In this document: in pieces, positions 8,327-17,367 of the stretch
Layout of the letters: the number at the start of each line of letters is the position of its first letter
Numbering within the stretch: the first letter of the stretch is position 1
Source of the DNA: Pedococcus_A sp963730585
GTDB taxonomy: Bacteria > Actinomycetota > Actinomycetes > Actinomycetales > Dermatophilaceae
Reading direction: 5' to 3'
Assembly (NCBI GenBank): GCA_963730585.1
Contig: CAVSSL010000010.1
Span: 620,001-684,000 of the forward strand
DNA length: 64,000 nucleotides
Made by a program: the position numbers and the translations under genes
Notes under the pieces: model-generated
What the model saw: only the letters and a program-made list of their open reading frames with translations
Told to the model about the DNA's origin: nothing
Database searches by the model: none

Positions 8327-8365
8327 CGGTATGCCGCGGGCACACGGCGCGCACGCGGCATACCG
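8327..8365. repeat. 12-bp inverted repeat built on the GTATGCC heptamer
   Basis: CGGTATGCCGCG (8327-8338) and CGCGGCATACCG (8354-8365) are perfectly complementary with a 15-nt spacer. They lie in the divergent region between the MATE gene and a lipoprotein gene, so this is not an obvious terminator. It may be an operator or a 5'-leader hairpin. Confidence 0.6.
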
Positions 8366-8424
8366 GCCGTTGTCTTGGAGTGGCGCGACGGCCTCCGCGC
8401 CGGGGCGCCCCTCATACTGCGGGC

Positions 8425-8967
8425 ATGAACCTGTGGCTGAGGGCCCGCAGGCGGGGGACGGTCGCGGCTGGACTGCTGGCTGCTGCCGTGGGTCTGGGCG
8501 GGTGCGCGTCGTCGTTCGCATCGGTGGAGGAGATGGAGGCCATCCCTGGGGCCAAGGATGTCTACCCGGGGTCGGTCGTGTACGAGTCGACGGCGCGGCC
8601 GCCGGAGCGCAACCTCATGGCGGACAACGCCGGGATGCTGGAGACCGCGGCCTGCACGTCCGCGTCCGAGGCCGAGGTCGCTCGGTGGTTCGAGGACCGG
8701 CTCGAGGGGGCGGGGTGGGTGACCGCGCCGGGGGACCAGGCCTACTGGACGGCGACGCCATCGGGCGGGGCGTCGGCCGGATCGGTTGACCGGGTGCCGA
8801 CGCAGTGGCAGCGCCAGGACGCCGAGCTGGTGCTGTCGCTGCTCCCTGACGACGGCATGCGCTGGTACGGGGAGAGGCACCCGGAGAGGGCTGCGGAAGC
8901 CGCACGCGCCGGTTGCTCGCTCGCCTACCGCACCCGGCTGGTCATGATCGGGCCTCACATCCCCTAA
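8425..8967 (+). CDS. Hypothetical lipoprotein
   Basis: 180 aa. The N-terminus RARRRGTVAAGLLAAAVGL is followed by the lipobox LGGC (Cys about residue 25), so it should be a diacylglyceryl-modified outer-leaflet lipoprotein. The mature part has a paired Cys (TAACTSASEAEVARWFEDRL and ARAGCSLAYR) that may form a disulfide. CATACT at 8413-8418 sits 6 nt before ATG 8425, which suggests a leaderless transcript. It converges with the LuxR gene across only 16 nt. Function unknown. Confidence 0.8.
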   Translation: MNLWLRARRRGTVAAGLLAAAVGLGGCASSFASVEEMEAIPGAKDVYPGSVVYESTARPPERNLMADNAGMLETAACTSASEAEVARWFEDRLEGAGWVTAPGDQAYWTATPSGGASAGSVDRVPTQWQRQDAELVLSLLPDDGMRWYGERHPERAAEAARAGCSLAYRTRLVMIGPHIP

Positions 8968-8983
8968 GGGCCCGGTTGACGGG

Positions 8984-10117
8984 TCAGCCGGAGCAGAACC
9001 ACCCCGAGGGGCCGAGCTCGGCGCCCATGCGGGGGACGTACTGGTCGAAGTAGATGCGGGAGATGAGCTCGCGTCGGCTGCGCACGTCGGCCTTGTCGAA
9101 CACCGACTTCAGGTGGTCCTGCACGGTGTAGGTCGACACGTGCATGCTGGCGGCGATCTCCTTGGTGTCGACGCCCTGGAGCACCAGCTGGGTGACGTCG
9201 CGCTCGCGCTGGGTGAGGTCGAACGCCGCGACGACGAGCGGCACGATCTCGGGCGGCCGGGCCTCCTCGATCGTGACGACGACGTCGCCGCTCACGCCCG
9301 CGGGGCCCATCAGCGGGGTCGCGTGGAGCACCAGCCACATGCCGCTGCGGGAGCGGACCCGGCTGCGCGGGGGCACGGTGGTCTCACCGCGGGCGTAGCG
9401 CCGAGCCGCGGCCACGAGCGAGGTGATGATGCCGGTCCACTTGGCGTTGTGCGTCGGGCTCTCGAGCTCGGCCAGCCGCTCCTCGGCACCCAGGCTGGTC
9501 TGCCGCACCTGGTCGTCGGAGCCGACGATGAGCACCGCGGGTCCGGTCGAGGCGGGCGGCGGCCCGGTGGTCGCGAGGCGGGCGAGGAGGCCGGTGCGCA
9601 CCCCGGCCGCGAAGGCGGCGGAGAGCGAGCCCGCGAAGTCGATCTCGTCCTGCGTGAACGGGCCGCTGGCGGGGTCGCGGAAGAACGCCGCGCCGCCCCA
9701 GACCGAGGCGCCGTCGCGGAAGACGACGCGCAGCTCGTCGGTGTAGCCGAAGTTCGGCTGCATGAACTCGCGCATCCGCTGCGACTGGCTCACGTCGCCC
9801 TTCGTGACCGCATGCACGCCGGCCGACCGGGTGCCGGTGCGGGAGAGCTCGGTGAAGGTGGTCTCCTCGACGAAGCCGTACTCGATCAGCCCCCACTCGT
9901 CGTCGTGGCTGTCGCGGCCCTGGAGGTCGCCGAACTTCCGCGTGCCCGTGAGGAGCTCGGTGCTCGGGTCGACCGTGGCGAGGCACGCGGCGACGTGCGG
10001 CACGGCGCGCTCGAGGGACTCCACGGCTTCGGCGAGGAAGGTGTCGATGTCGAGGCCCGCGCGGGCGACCACCTCGACGTCGCGCCGCACGCGCTCGGCA
10101 GTCAGTGCTCGGCGCAT
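8984..10117 (-). CDS. LuxR family transcriptional regulator (helix-turn-helix at C-terminus)
   Basis: 377 aa. The C-terminal GerE-type HTH is clear: FDLTQRERDVTQLVLQGVDT then KEIAASMHVSTYTVQDHLKS (about residues 300-350). No receiver or ATPase domain is present. The N-terminal 280 aa may hold a GAF/PAS-like sensor with a VFRDGASVWGGAAFFRD segment, but I cannot assign a ligand. ATG 10117 (MRRALTAERVRRD) was chosen over an upstream in-frame start because CAGACT lies 6 nt before it (leaderless). It is divergent from ridA and the FAD oxidoreductase, with a 10-bp inverted repeat between them, so it probably regulates those genes. Confidence 0.85.
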   Translation of the reverse strand: MRRALTAERVRRDVEVVARAGLDIDTFLAEAVESLERAVPHVAACLATVDPSTELLTGTRKFGDLQGRDSHDDEWGLIEYGFVEETTFTELSRTGTRSAGVHAVTKGDVSQSQRMREFMQPNFGYTDELRVVFRDGASVWGGAAFFRDPASGPFTQDEIDFAGSLSAAFAAGVRTGLLARLATTGPPPASTGPAVLIVGSDDQVRQTSLGAEERLAELESPTHNAKWTGIITSLVAAARRYARGETTVPPRSRVRSRSGMWLVLHATPLMGPAGVSGDVVVTIEEARPPEIVPLVVAAFDLTQRERDVTQLVLQGVDTKEIAASMHVSTYTVQDHLKSVFDKADVRSRRELISRIYFDQYVPRMGAELGPSGWFCSG

Positions 10118-10171
10118 GGCGCGAGTCTGACGGATCACCCCGGTCGCGGGTATCCCACAAAAGTGGGGGAT

Positions 10172-10223
10172 CGGCCATCCCAGATGCAGGGGCGGCGAAG
10201 TCCCCCCGGAAAAGGGATGGCCG
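10172..10223. promoter_or_regulatory. Candidate operator: 10-bp inverted repeat between luxR-type gene and ridA
   Basis: CGGCCATCCC (10172-10181) and GGGATGGCCG (10214-10223) are perfect complements 32 nt apart, in the 137-nt divergent intergenic region. A second small dyad, TCCCACAAAAGTGGGGGA, lies at 10153-10170. Both are candidate binding sites for the divergent LuxR regulator. Confidence 0.45.
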
Positions 10224-10254
10224 GCCGACCCGCCCAGCCGCGACCGTAGTCGGC

Positions 10255-10674
10255 GTGAACAGCACAACCGCCGCGATGACGCCCGTCTCGCCGAGCACCT
10301 GGACCGCTTGGTCCCGGGCGCTCGGGTACGACCAGGGGCAGCTGCGTGCCGCCCCGCGGGCCGTCCTCACGGTGGCAGCGCAGGGACCGTTGGACTCCGT
10401 GGGCCGCCTGGTCCACGAGGACGACCCTGCCGCACAGCTCGCCCTGGCCCTCGCCAACCTCGAGGCCGTGCTCGCGGCCGCGGGCATGGCGCCGGGCGAC
10501 CTGGCGCAGCTGCGCGTCTACACCACCGACATGGACACCACGCTCGGCGTCTGGGACACCCTCGTCGAGCGCTTCGCGGAGGTGGGGGCGAGCCCGCCCA
10601 CCACCCTCGTGGGGGTGTCCGCCCTGCCGGTGCCCGGCATGACCGTCTCCATCGAGGCCGTCGCCATCCGATGA
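10255..10674 (+). CDS. RidA/YjgF family protein
   Basis: 139 aa. The family features AVLTVAAQGPLD, LANLEAVLAAAGM, VYTTDMDTTL and TTLVGVSALPVPGMTVSIEA are in order. The canonical Arg of RidA deaminases in the C-terminal strand is not obvious here (PGMTVSIEAVAI), so this may be a non-archetypal Rid member without 2-aminoacrylate deaminase activity. GTG 10255 is chosen. It precedes the FAD oxidoreductase by 91 nt on the same strand, suggesting joint metabolism of a small oxidised compound. Confidence 0.85.
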   Translation: MNSTTAAMTPVSPSTWTAWSRALGYDQGQLRAAPRAVLTVAAQGPLDSVGRLVHEDDPAAQLALALANLEAVLAAAGMAPGDLAQLRVYTTDMDTTLGVWDTLVERFAEVGASPPTTLVGVSALPVPGMTVSIEAVAIR

Positions 10675-10765
10675 GCAGCCCCTGCCTGTCCACGCCGAGC
10701 GCGGCGGCCAGCGCGCGCACCGCACCACACCGGGACGACACCGGTTCCAACCCGAAGGAAGCACC

Positions 10766-12194
10766 ATGAGCGTCGAGACCACTCTCGATCACCCAGCCCC
10801 GTCCCTGCCGGCCGAGGCCCTGCGCGGCCTCTGCGGCGGGGCCGTCCACCTGCCCGGCGACCCGGGCTACGACTTCGCCCGTATGCCGTGGAACGTCGCC
10901 GTCGACCAGCGGCCCGCCGCCGTGGCGTTGCCGCACGACGCCGCCGAGGCGGCAGAGCTCGTCGTCGCGGCGGCCCGAGCCGGTCTGCGGGTGGCCCCGC
11001 AGAGCACCGGCCACGCGGCCGGCCCGCTCGCCGAGAACTCGCTCGACGACGTCGTCATCGTGCGCACCTCGGAGATGACCGGCGTGACGGTCGACCCGGA
11101 GGCGCGGACGGCGCGGGCGGAGGGCGGCGTGCTCTGGCAGCAGGTCGTCGAGGCAGCGGCGCCGCACGGCCTGGCCGCCCTGCACGGCAGCTCGCCCGAC
11201 GTCGCGGTCGCCGGCTACTCGCTCGGCGGCGGCATCGGCTGGTATGCCCGCAAGCTCGGCATGGCCACCAACAGCGTGCTCGCGGTGGAGATCGTCACGG
11301 CCGACGGGCAGGTCCGCCGGGTCGACGCGGAGAGCGAGGGCGCCGACGCCGACCTGTTCTGGGCTGTGCGCGGGGGCGGCGGCAACTTCGGCCTGGTCAC
11401 CGCGGTGGAGTTCCGGCTGTACCCGATCGCCGACGTCTACGCCGGCATGCTGCTGTGGGACCGCCAGAACGCCGACGGCGTCGTGCGCGAGTGGGCCCGC
11501 TGGTCGGCGACCTCCCCGGACGAGGTGACCACGTCGCTGCGGGTCATGAGCTTCCCGCCCATGCCCGAGCTGCCCGACTTCCTCAGGGGTCGGCAGATCG
11601 TGGTCATCGACGGCGCCGTGCTGACCGACGACGCCCGAGCCGAGGAGCTGCTCGCGCCCCTGCGGGCCCTGTCGCCGGAGATGGACACGTTCGCCCGGGT
11701 GCCGGCGGCGGCGCTGTCGCGGCTGCACATGGACCCCGAGGGGCCGACGCCCGCGGTGTCCGGGGCGCTGATGCTCGACAGCCTGCCCGAGGAGGCTGTC
11801 GACGCCTTCCTCGCCGAGGTGGGGCCCGGGTCGACGTCGTCGTTGCTCTTCGCCGAGCTGCGCCAGCTCGGCGGGGCCCTGGGCCGCGACGCCGCTGGTG
11901 CGGGGGCGCTGCCCAGGCTCCACGCGGCATACGCGGGGTTCTTCGTGGCGATCGCCGCGACGCCGGAGATGGCCCAGCAGGGCCTCGCCGACGCCGCGCG
12001 CCTGGAGGGGGCCCTGGAACCGTGGTCAGCCGCCCGGACCTACCTCAACTTCGTCGAGACCAAGGTGGACGCGGAGACGGCCTTCGACGACGACGTCTGG
12101 GCCCGCCTGCGTCGCGGTCCGCGCGGAGGTCGACCCCGAGGGTGTCTTCCTGGCCAACCACCAGATCCCGGCCGCGCGCGCGGGACGCGGCTGA
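10766..12194 (+). CDS. FAD-binding oxidoreductase (PCMH/BBE type), frameshifted near the 3' end
   Basis: About 475 aa once corrected. The FAD_binding_4 domain shows PQSTGHAAGPLAE (a His in the position used for covalent FAD), SSPDVAVAGYSLGGGIGWY and AVRGGGGNFGLVT. The C-terminal BBE signature, EVDPEGVFLANHQI, lies in another frame. The reading frame breaks at about 12111-12119 (GTCGCGGTCC): removing one G joins RLRR to VRAEVDPEG and gives a stop at 12194. Uncorrected, the frame runs on through the next genes. The family oxidises sugars, alcohols or alkaloid-like substrates. The error is more likely in the sequence than in the organism. Confidence 0.85.
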
Positions 12195-12341
12195 CGGCTC
12201 GCTCCGGGGGATCGGCGGCCCGGTCGGAGAACTTCCTTGAAGTTTCTCGGCCGGGCTGTCGATCGATGGCTGCGCGGTTCGACGTGAGGGTAGAGGCTGG
12301 GCCAGACGGGCACCGGTCACCACACGAGAGGAACGGACGAC

Positions 12342-12761
12342 ATGCGCTACATGGTTCTGGTGAAGGCGAACCCCGAGTCCGAGTCGGGCGCGCTGCCCTC
12401 GGAGGAGATCTTCGAGGCGATGAACACCTACAACCAGGAGCTCGCCAAGGCCGGCGTGCTCGTCGCGGGGGAGGGGCTGCACCCCTCGTCGGAGGGTGCG
12501 CGGGTGCGCTTCGACGGCAAGGAGCGCACCGTGGTCGACGGGCCGTTCGCCGAGACCAAGGAGCTCATCGCGGGCTTCTGGATCTTCGACGTGAAGTCCA
12601 AGGAGGAGGCGATCGAGTGGGTGCGCCGCTCGCCGATGCAGGAGGGCGAGCTGGAGATCCGCCGGGTCTTCGAGGCCGAGGACTTCGGCGACGCGCTGCC
12701 CGAGCACATCAAGGAGTGGGAGGCGCAGGAGCGGGCCCGGCAGGAGGCGTCGCGCTCCTGA
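12342..12761 (+). CDS. YCII/DGPF-domain protein
   Basis: 139 aa. It starts with MRYMVLVKANPESESG and holds the signature VVDGPFAETKELIAGFWIF (DGPF motif, about residues 65-83), then VRRSP and EIRRVFEAEDFG. The fold is a dimeric ferredoxin-like barrel of uncertain catalysis. Its position directly before an ECF42-type sigma factor is the family's conserved arrangement. ATG 12342 has a GAGAGGAA site. A strong hairpin follows at 12778. Confidence 0.9.
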   Translation: MRYMVLVKANPESESGALPSEEIFEAMNTYNQELAKAGVLVAGEGLHPSSEGARVRFDGKERTVVDGPFAETKELIAGFWIFDVKSKEEAIEWVRRSPMQEGELEIRRVFEAEDFGDALPEHIKEWEAQERARQEASRS

Positions 12762-12777
12762 CCGCACCACGTCGTAT

Positions 12778-12811
12778 GCCGGTGGGTCGCCCGAGCGGGC
12801 GGCCCACCGGC
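12778..12811 (+). terminator. Hairpin terminator/attenuator between YCII and sigma genes
   Basis: GCCGGTGGGTCGCCC (12778-12792) pairs with GGGCGGCCCACCGGC (12797-12811), 15 bp with one G-U and a 4-nt GAGC loop. There is no T-run. It may partly uncouple the YCII gene from the sigma factor. Confidence 0.6.
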
Positions 12812-12905
12812 GTGGGTGCGCCCGGTCCTGGGGTGGCCCGCGGCGCTGTCGTTGGGTTTGGGTTGTCGGTTGCCGCGATGGCGGCGGGGCTGGTTGGTTG
12901 GTGGT

Positions 12906-14186
12906 GTGCAGGAGCACCAGGATGTCCGCCGCCGCGTCGAAGCGGTGTGGCGCATCGAGGCTCCGCGGGTGGTGGCCGGCCTGGCCCGCCTCACCCATGA
13001 CGTCGGCCTGGCCGAGGACTTCGCGCAGGACGCGCTCGTCGCCGCGTTGGAGCAGTGGCCCGCGGAGGGCGTTCCCGACAACCCGGGGGCGTGGCTCCTG
13101 TCGGTGGGCAGGCGCAGGGCGGTCGACTGGTTCCGGCGACAGGAGACGTTGGCGCGCAAGGAGGTCGAGCTCGGACGGGTGCTCGCACTGTCGCTCGCGT
13201 CGGGTGAGCTGTCGGGAGTCTCCGACTTCGAGGTGGTCGAGGAGGACATCGAGGACGACCTGCTGCGGCTCGTCTTCACGACGTGCCATCCCGTGCTGTC
13301 ACCCGAGGCGCGGGTGGCGCTGACGCTCCGGCTGCTCGGCGGGCTCACGACGGCGGAGATCGCACGCGCCTACCTCGTGCCCGAACCGACTGTGGCGCAA
13401 CGGATCGTGCGCGCGAAGAAACGGCTGAGTGCTGCGGGGGTGGGGTTCTCGGCGCCTGTGCCGTCGGAGTTCGCCGAGCGTCTCGACTCGGTGCTGGAGG
13501 TCGTCTACCTCGTCTTCAACGAGGGCTACTCGGCGACGGCTGGGTCGGACTGGCTGCGGCCCGAGCTGTGCCACGACGCGCTGCGGCTCGGGCGGGTGCT
13601 GACCGGACTGCTGCCTCGGGAGTCGGAGGTGTGGGGACTGTTGGCGCTCATGGAGATCCAGGCCTCGCGGTCCCGCGCGCGGGTGGGTCGCGACGGCAGC
13701 CCGGTGCTCTTGATGGACCAGGACCGCGGGCGCTGGGACTGGGCGGCCGTCGGACGAGGGCTGGCGGCTCTGGAGAAGGCGGAGTCGCTCACCGATTCCC
13801 TGGGGCCCTATGGCCTCCAGGCTGCCATCGCGGCCTGCCACGGACGAGCCCGTACGGCCGAGGACACGGACTGGGCCCGCATCGCATCGCTGTATGGGTC
13901 CCTGGTCGAGGTCACGAAATCGCCTGTCGTGGAGCTGAACCGGGCCGTGGCTGTGTCGATGGCCTCCGGTCCGGAAGCGGGTCTGGTTGTGCTGGAAGGG
14001 CTGTCGGGTCAGACGACGCTCGAGGGGTACCACCTGATGCCCGGGGTGCGGGGTGACCTGCTGGAGCGGCTGGGGCGATCGGAAGAGGCGCGACTCGAGT
14101 TCGAGCGGGCGGCCGGGATGACGCAGAACGAGGTGGAGCGGCGGGTCTACCTGGAGCGGGCTGCTGCGTTGTCCACAGCGCAGTAG
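12906..14186 (+). CDS. ECF sigma factor, ECF42-like with C-terminal TPR-like domain (DUF6596)
   Basis: 426 aa. Region 2 (about residues 10-80) shows LTHDVGLAEDFAQDALVAAL and NPGAWLLSVGRRRAVDWFRR. Region 4 (about 130-185) shows LSPEARVALTLRLLGGLTTA, EIARAYLVPEPTVAQRIVRA and KKRL. The long C-terminal extension contains VLEVVYLVFNEGYSATAG and ELNRAVAVSMASGPEAGL, typical of ECF42, which have no anti-sigma gene and are thought to be self-regulated through this extension. GTG 12906 was chosen because homology starts there. The adjacent YCII gene is the likely target. Confidence 0.9.
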   Translation: MQEHQDVRRRVEAVWRIEAPRVVAGLARLTHDVGLAEDFAQDALVAALEQWPAEGVPDNPGAWLLSVGRRRAVDWFRRQETLARKEVELGRVLALSLASGELSGVSDFEVVEEDIEDDLLRLVFTTCHPVLSPEARVALTLRLLGGLTTAEIARAYLVPEPTVAQRIVRAKKRLSAAGVGFSAPVPSEFAERLDSVLEVVYLVFNEGYSATAGSDWLRPELCHDALRLGRVLTGLLPRESEVWGLLALMEIQASRSRARVGRDGSPVLLMDQDRGRWDWAAVGRGLAALEKAESLTDSLGPYGLQAAIAACHGRARTAEDTDWARIASLYGSLVEVTKSPVVELNRAVAVSMASGPEAGLVVLEGLSGQTTLEGYHLMPGVRGDLLERLGRSEEARLEFERAAGMTQNEVERRVYLERAAALSTAQ

Positions 14187-14327
14187 CCGTCGTCACGCTG
14201 TCCACAGGTCGCCAACCGGTGGTTGCCGTTCATGTACGTGTATGCGGTTGAAAACCATTGTGCTGCAACGGATTCAGTTGAGATTGGCTGAAGTGGGTTG
14301 TCGGTGGTCGCCCTTAGTGTTGTCTGC

Positions 14328-15577
14328 ATGTCCACCCCAGCGACCCCGTCGGCGTTCGGCACCCGACCGGTGCTGTCCTCGGCCCGGGCCGCGGACGCGG
14401 CGCTGGCCGGTGGGCGCGGTCAGGCTGGCCAGCTGTGGGCGCTGTCGGACGCAGAGGTCGCCGAGACGCTGGGCCACCTGGAGCGGGTGAGGGCGGGCGC
14501 GGAGGCGCAGCAGGTTGCGGTGGTGGTCGAGGCGCGAGCCCGCGGCCTCGGTTCGGAGCAGGGCTGGTCCGGTGTCGACTGGGCCGCCGCCGCCGCGCCC
14601 GGCATGTCGACCGGGCACGCCTCCACCCTGCAGGTCGTCGCCGACGCGTGTCGCGACCCGAGGCTGGCCGACCTGGCCGCCGCGGTCGAGTCCGGGGCGA
14701 TGTCGCTGCCGAAGGCGGCCCAGCTCGCCCGGTTCCACCGCTCCGCCGCCCCGGTGGCCGACCCCGAGCAGCTGGCCGACGACACCGCCACCCTCGTCGG
14801 CGCCGCGCCCTCGTTGACGGAGAGGCAGCTGGCCATCGCGATCCGGCACGCGGCCGCGCTGCTGCGCCCCGAGAAGGACGCCGAGCACCTGGCCGAGCGG
14901 CAACGCTCGGCCCGGGCGTTGTTCAAGGGCCCCGGCCCGGCCGGGATGAGCACCTACCGGCTGGTCCTCGACCCGGAGGGCGCGGCGATCCTGGACGCCG
15001 CGATCGACCCGCTGGCCCGGCCGCAACCCATCCGGACCGCGGACCGGTCCCAGGCCCGAGCCCGACCTGCGGACCCCGGCCGCGCGCCGCGCCGACGCCC
15101 TGCTGGCCATCATCGGCCGCGGGGTCTCCTCACCCGGGCAAGGCCCCCAAGACCGCCAAGGCGCAGCTGGTCGTCACGATGAGCCTGGAGCAGCTGACCG
15201 GCGCCGTCCGCGGCGCCGGGCTCACCCTCGGCCAGGAGCTGCTGACCGCCGGCACCATCCGCCGGCTGGCCTGCGACGCCGACCTCATCCCGGCCGTGCT
15301 CGGCACCCAGAGCGAGCTGCTCGACGTCGGCCGGCGCAAACGCCTCGTCCCACCCGCCATCCGCCTTGCCGCCTGGCTGCGCGACGGCGGCTGCACCTAC
15401 CCCGGCTGCACCGTCCCGGCGCAGTGGTGCGACGCCCACCACGGCATCCCCTGGTGGGAGAACGGGGACACGGCGCTGGACAACACCGCCCTGCTCTGCG
15501 GCCGGCACCACACCCTGGTCCACGACCGCGACCTGACCTGCACCATCACCGACACCCACGTCACCTGGCACCTCTGA
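14328..15577 (+). CDS. DUF222 / HNH endonuclease domain protein, frameshifted
   Basis: About 415 aa when reassembled. The DUF222 part runs from MSTPATPSAF to AAILDAAIDPLARPQP. The HNH part shows CTYPGCTVPAQWCDAHH and CGRHHTLVHDRDL with Cys and His ligands. Two breaks occur: at about 15045-15060 and at about 15139, where CCCGGGCAAG has one G too many for SPGKAPKTAKAQL. Between them a third frame reads LRTPAARRADALLAIIGRGV, which is family-like. Such proteins are numerous in actinobacteria and often sit in 13E12-type repeats, role unclear. TAGTGT 7 nt before ATG 14328 suggests a leaderless start. Confidence 0.85.
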
Positions 15578-15592
15578 CGCCCCCGCCCCACA

Positions 15593-15612
15593 CCCCGCCA
15601 CAACCGGCGGGG
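15593..15612. terminator. Small hairpin between convergent genes
   Basis: CCCCGCC (15593-15599) pairs with GGCGGGG (15606-15612) around a 6-nt loop, 16 nt after the HNH gene and 33 nt before the convergent ligD-like gene end. It has no T-run. Confidence 0.4.
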
Positions 15613-15644
15613 CCACCGGCATGTCCTGGGCGGCCAGGAATCCC

Positions 15645-16670
15645 TCAGCGGCTCTTTGACCGACCTGATCCGGTGTGCGAGCCGGGGTCCGGGGCATCCG
15701 ACGCGTCGGATCCGCCGGGGTCGTCGGCGCCCTCCCGCTCGTCGCGGTCGGCCCACTCCAGCAATGGTCGGATGTCGAAGACGGCCTTGTCGATGTCCGC
15801 GTGGAGGTCGCCAAGGGCGGCATACCGCTCGGGCACTGTCGCGATGGTGAGCTCACGGGGCTCCACGTCGTCGACCTCGTCCCAGCGGATGGGGGTCGAC
15901 ACGGTGCCCTCGGGGTTGCCGCGGACCGAGTAGGCGCTGGCGATGGTGTGGTCGCGGGCGTTCTGGTTGTAGTCGACGAAGACCAGCGACGGGTCGCGGT
16001 CCTTGCGCCACCACGTGGTCGTCACGTCGTCGGGGGCACGGCGCTCGACCTCCCGGGCGAAGGCCAAGGCTGCGCGCCGCACGTCCTTGAACCCCCACTC
16101 GGGCTTGATGCGGACGTAGATGTGCAAACCGTTGCCGCCCGACGTCTTCGGCCAGCCGGTGGCGCCGAGGTCTTCGAGCACCTCGTGGGCCACGTGCGCG
16201 ACGCGGCGCACGCGGTCGAAGGGCGCCTCCGGCATCGGGTCGAGGTCGATGCGCCACTCGTCGGGCTTCTCGGTGTCGGCGCGCCGGCTGTTCCACGGGT
16301 GGAACTCCACCGTCGACATCTGCACCGCCCAGATCACGTGCGCGAGCTCGGTCACGCAGAGTTCGTCGGCGGTGCGGTTGTAGCGCGGGAAGTGCACGCG
16401 CACCGTCTCGAGCCAGGGCGGCGCGCCGTGGGGCACGCGCTTCTGGTGCACCTTCTCGCCGGCCACGCCCTCGGGGAACCGGTGCAGCATGCACGGCCGC
16501 TCGCGGAGCGCGTTGACGATGCCGTCTCCGACCGACAGGTAGTAGTTGACGAGGTCGAGCTTGGTCTCGCCACGGGCCGGGAAGTAGACCCGGTCGGGAT
16601 TCGAGATGCGCACGTCGCGGTCGCCCACCTCGATCTCGATGGCGGGGGAGCTGGCCTTCGACGACGCCAT
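15645..16670 (-). CDS. Stand-alone LigD polymerase domain (archaeo-eukaryotic primase type, NHEJ)
   Basis: 341 aa. It matches the PolDom of bacterial LigD: ISNPDRVYFPARGETKLDLV at the start, WNSRRADTEKPDEWRIDLDP containing the catalytic DxD, then KTSGGNGLHIYVRI and VFVDYNQNARDHTIASAYSV. No ligase or phosphoesterase domain is attached. In actinobacteria such separate PolDoms act with a ligase and Ku encoded elsewhere in end joining or gap filling. The acidic Asp/Ser tail after residue 310 is probably disordered. TAGGTT lies 6 nt before ATG 16670 (leaderless). Confidence 0.92.
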   Translation of the reverse strand: MASSKASSPAIEIEVGDRDVRISNPDRVYFPARGETKLDLVNYYLSVGDGIVNALRERPCMLHRFPEGVAGEKVHQKRVPHGAPPWLETVRVHFPRYNRTADELCVTELAHVIWAVQMSTVEFHPWNSRRADTEKPDEWRIDLDPMPEAPFDRVRRVAHVAHEVLEDLGATGWPKTSGGNGLHIYVRIKPEWGFKDVRRAALAFAREVERRAPDDVTTTWWRKDRDPSLVFVDYNQNARDHTIASAYSVRGNPEGTVSTPIRWDEVDDVEPRELTIATVPERYAALGDLHADIDKAVFDIRPLLEWADRDEREGADDPGGSDASDAPDPGSHTGSGRSKSR

Positions 16671-16722
16671 GCGCCCAACCTAGACCGGGTGCGCCGAGGC
16701 GGCACCTGATCCCGGACGCCGG

Positions 16723-17367
16723 CTACACCTGTCCCATACCTGCCCGGCGGGCCCGCACGATCGCCTCGGCGCGGTCGGTTGCCTCGAGGCGCGCGAGGAC
16801 GTTGGAGACGTGGTTGCGCACCGTCTTGTCCGACAGGAACAGCTCGCGCGCAATGCGCCTGTTGTCGTAGCCGCGAGCCAGCAGCTCGAGCACCTCACGC
16901 TCCCGTTCGGTCAGCTGCGGAAAGGCCTCCCGGCCGGGCTGCGCGGCAAGACCGGAGAAGAACGCACCGAGCCGGTCGGCGACCCCGGGACTGAAGACGG
17001 CGCCACCTGAGGCCACGGTCCGCACGGCCTGCAGCAGCTCGTCGCGTCCGGAGCCCTTGACGACGTAGCCGCGGGCCCCCGCGCGCATGGCAGCGACCAC
17101 GGCGTCGTCGTCGGCCGACATCGTCATGACGAGCACGCGGGCAGACGGCCGTGCAGCCAGGAGGTCGCGGGTGGCGTCGATGCCGGAGCCGTCGGGCAGG
17201 TTGAGGTCCATGAGCACCACGTCAGGTTCGAGGGCCGCAGCCTGGGTCAGGGCCGAGGCGCGGTCCTCCGCGGTGCCGACCACCTCGAGCTCGGGGTCGC
17301 CCGACAGTGCTGCCCTCACTCCGTCGAGGAACAGCGGGTGGTCGTCGACCAGCAGCACCCGGGTCAC
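16723..17367 (-). CDS. NarL/FixJ-type response regulator
   Basis: 214 aa. Receiver domain residues 1-120: acidic pocket DDHP, phospho-acceptor Asp in VVLMDLNLPDGSG (about 54), and Lys in YVVKGSGRDEL. LuxR-type HTH at the C-terminus: LTEREREVLELLARGYDN then RRIARELFLSDKTVRNHVSN. It starts with GTG 17367 overlapping the stop of the histidine kinase gene (GTGA), so the pair is translationally coupled. Targets are not evident from the flanking genes. Confidence 0.94.
   Translation of the reverse strand: MTRVLLVDDHPLFLDGVRAALSGDPELEVVGTAEDRASALTQAAALEPDVVLMDLNLPDGSGIDATRDLLAARPSARVLVMTMSADDDAVVAAMRAGARGYVVKGSGRDELLQAVRTVASGGAVFSPGVADRLGAFFSGLAAQPGREAFPQLTEREREVLELLARGYDNRRIARELFLSDKTVRNHVSNVLARLEATDRAEAIVRARRAGMGQV

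Noticed and set aside
12195..13000. C-terminal extension of the FAD oxidoreductase across the YCII gene
   Set aside because: It results from a 1-nt frame error near 12115. The other frame gives the proper BBE-type end and a stop at 12194.
14210..14226. CAACC-GGT-GGTTG dyad before the DUF222 gene as an operator
   Set aside because: Short and isolated, about 100 nt from a leaderless start, with no regulator nearby to connect it to.
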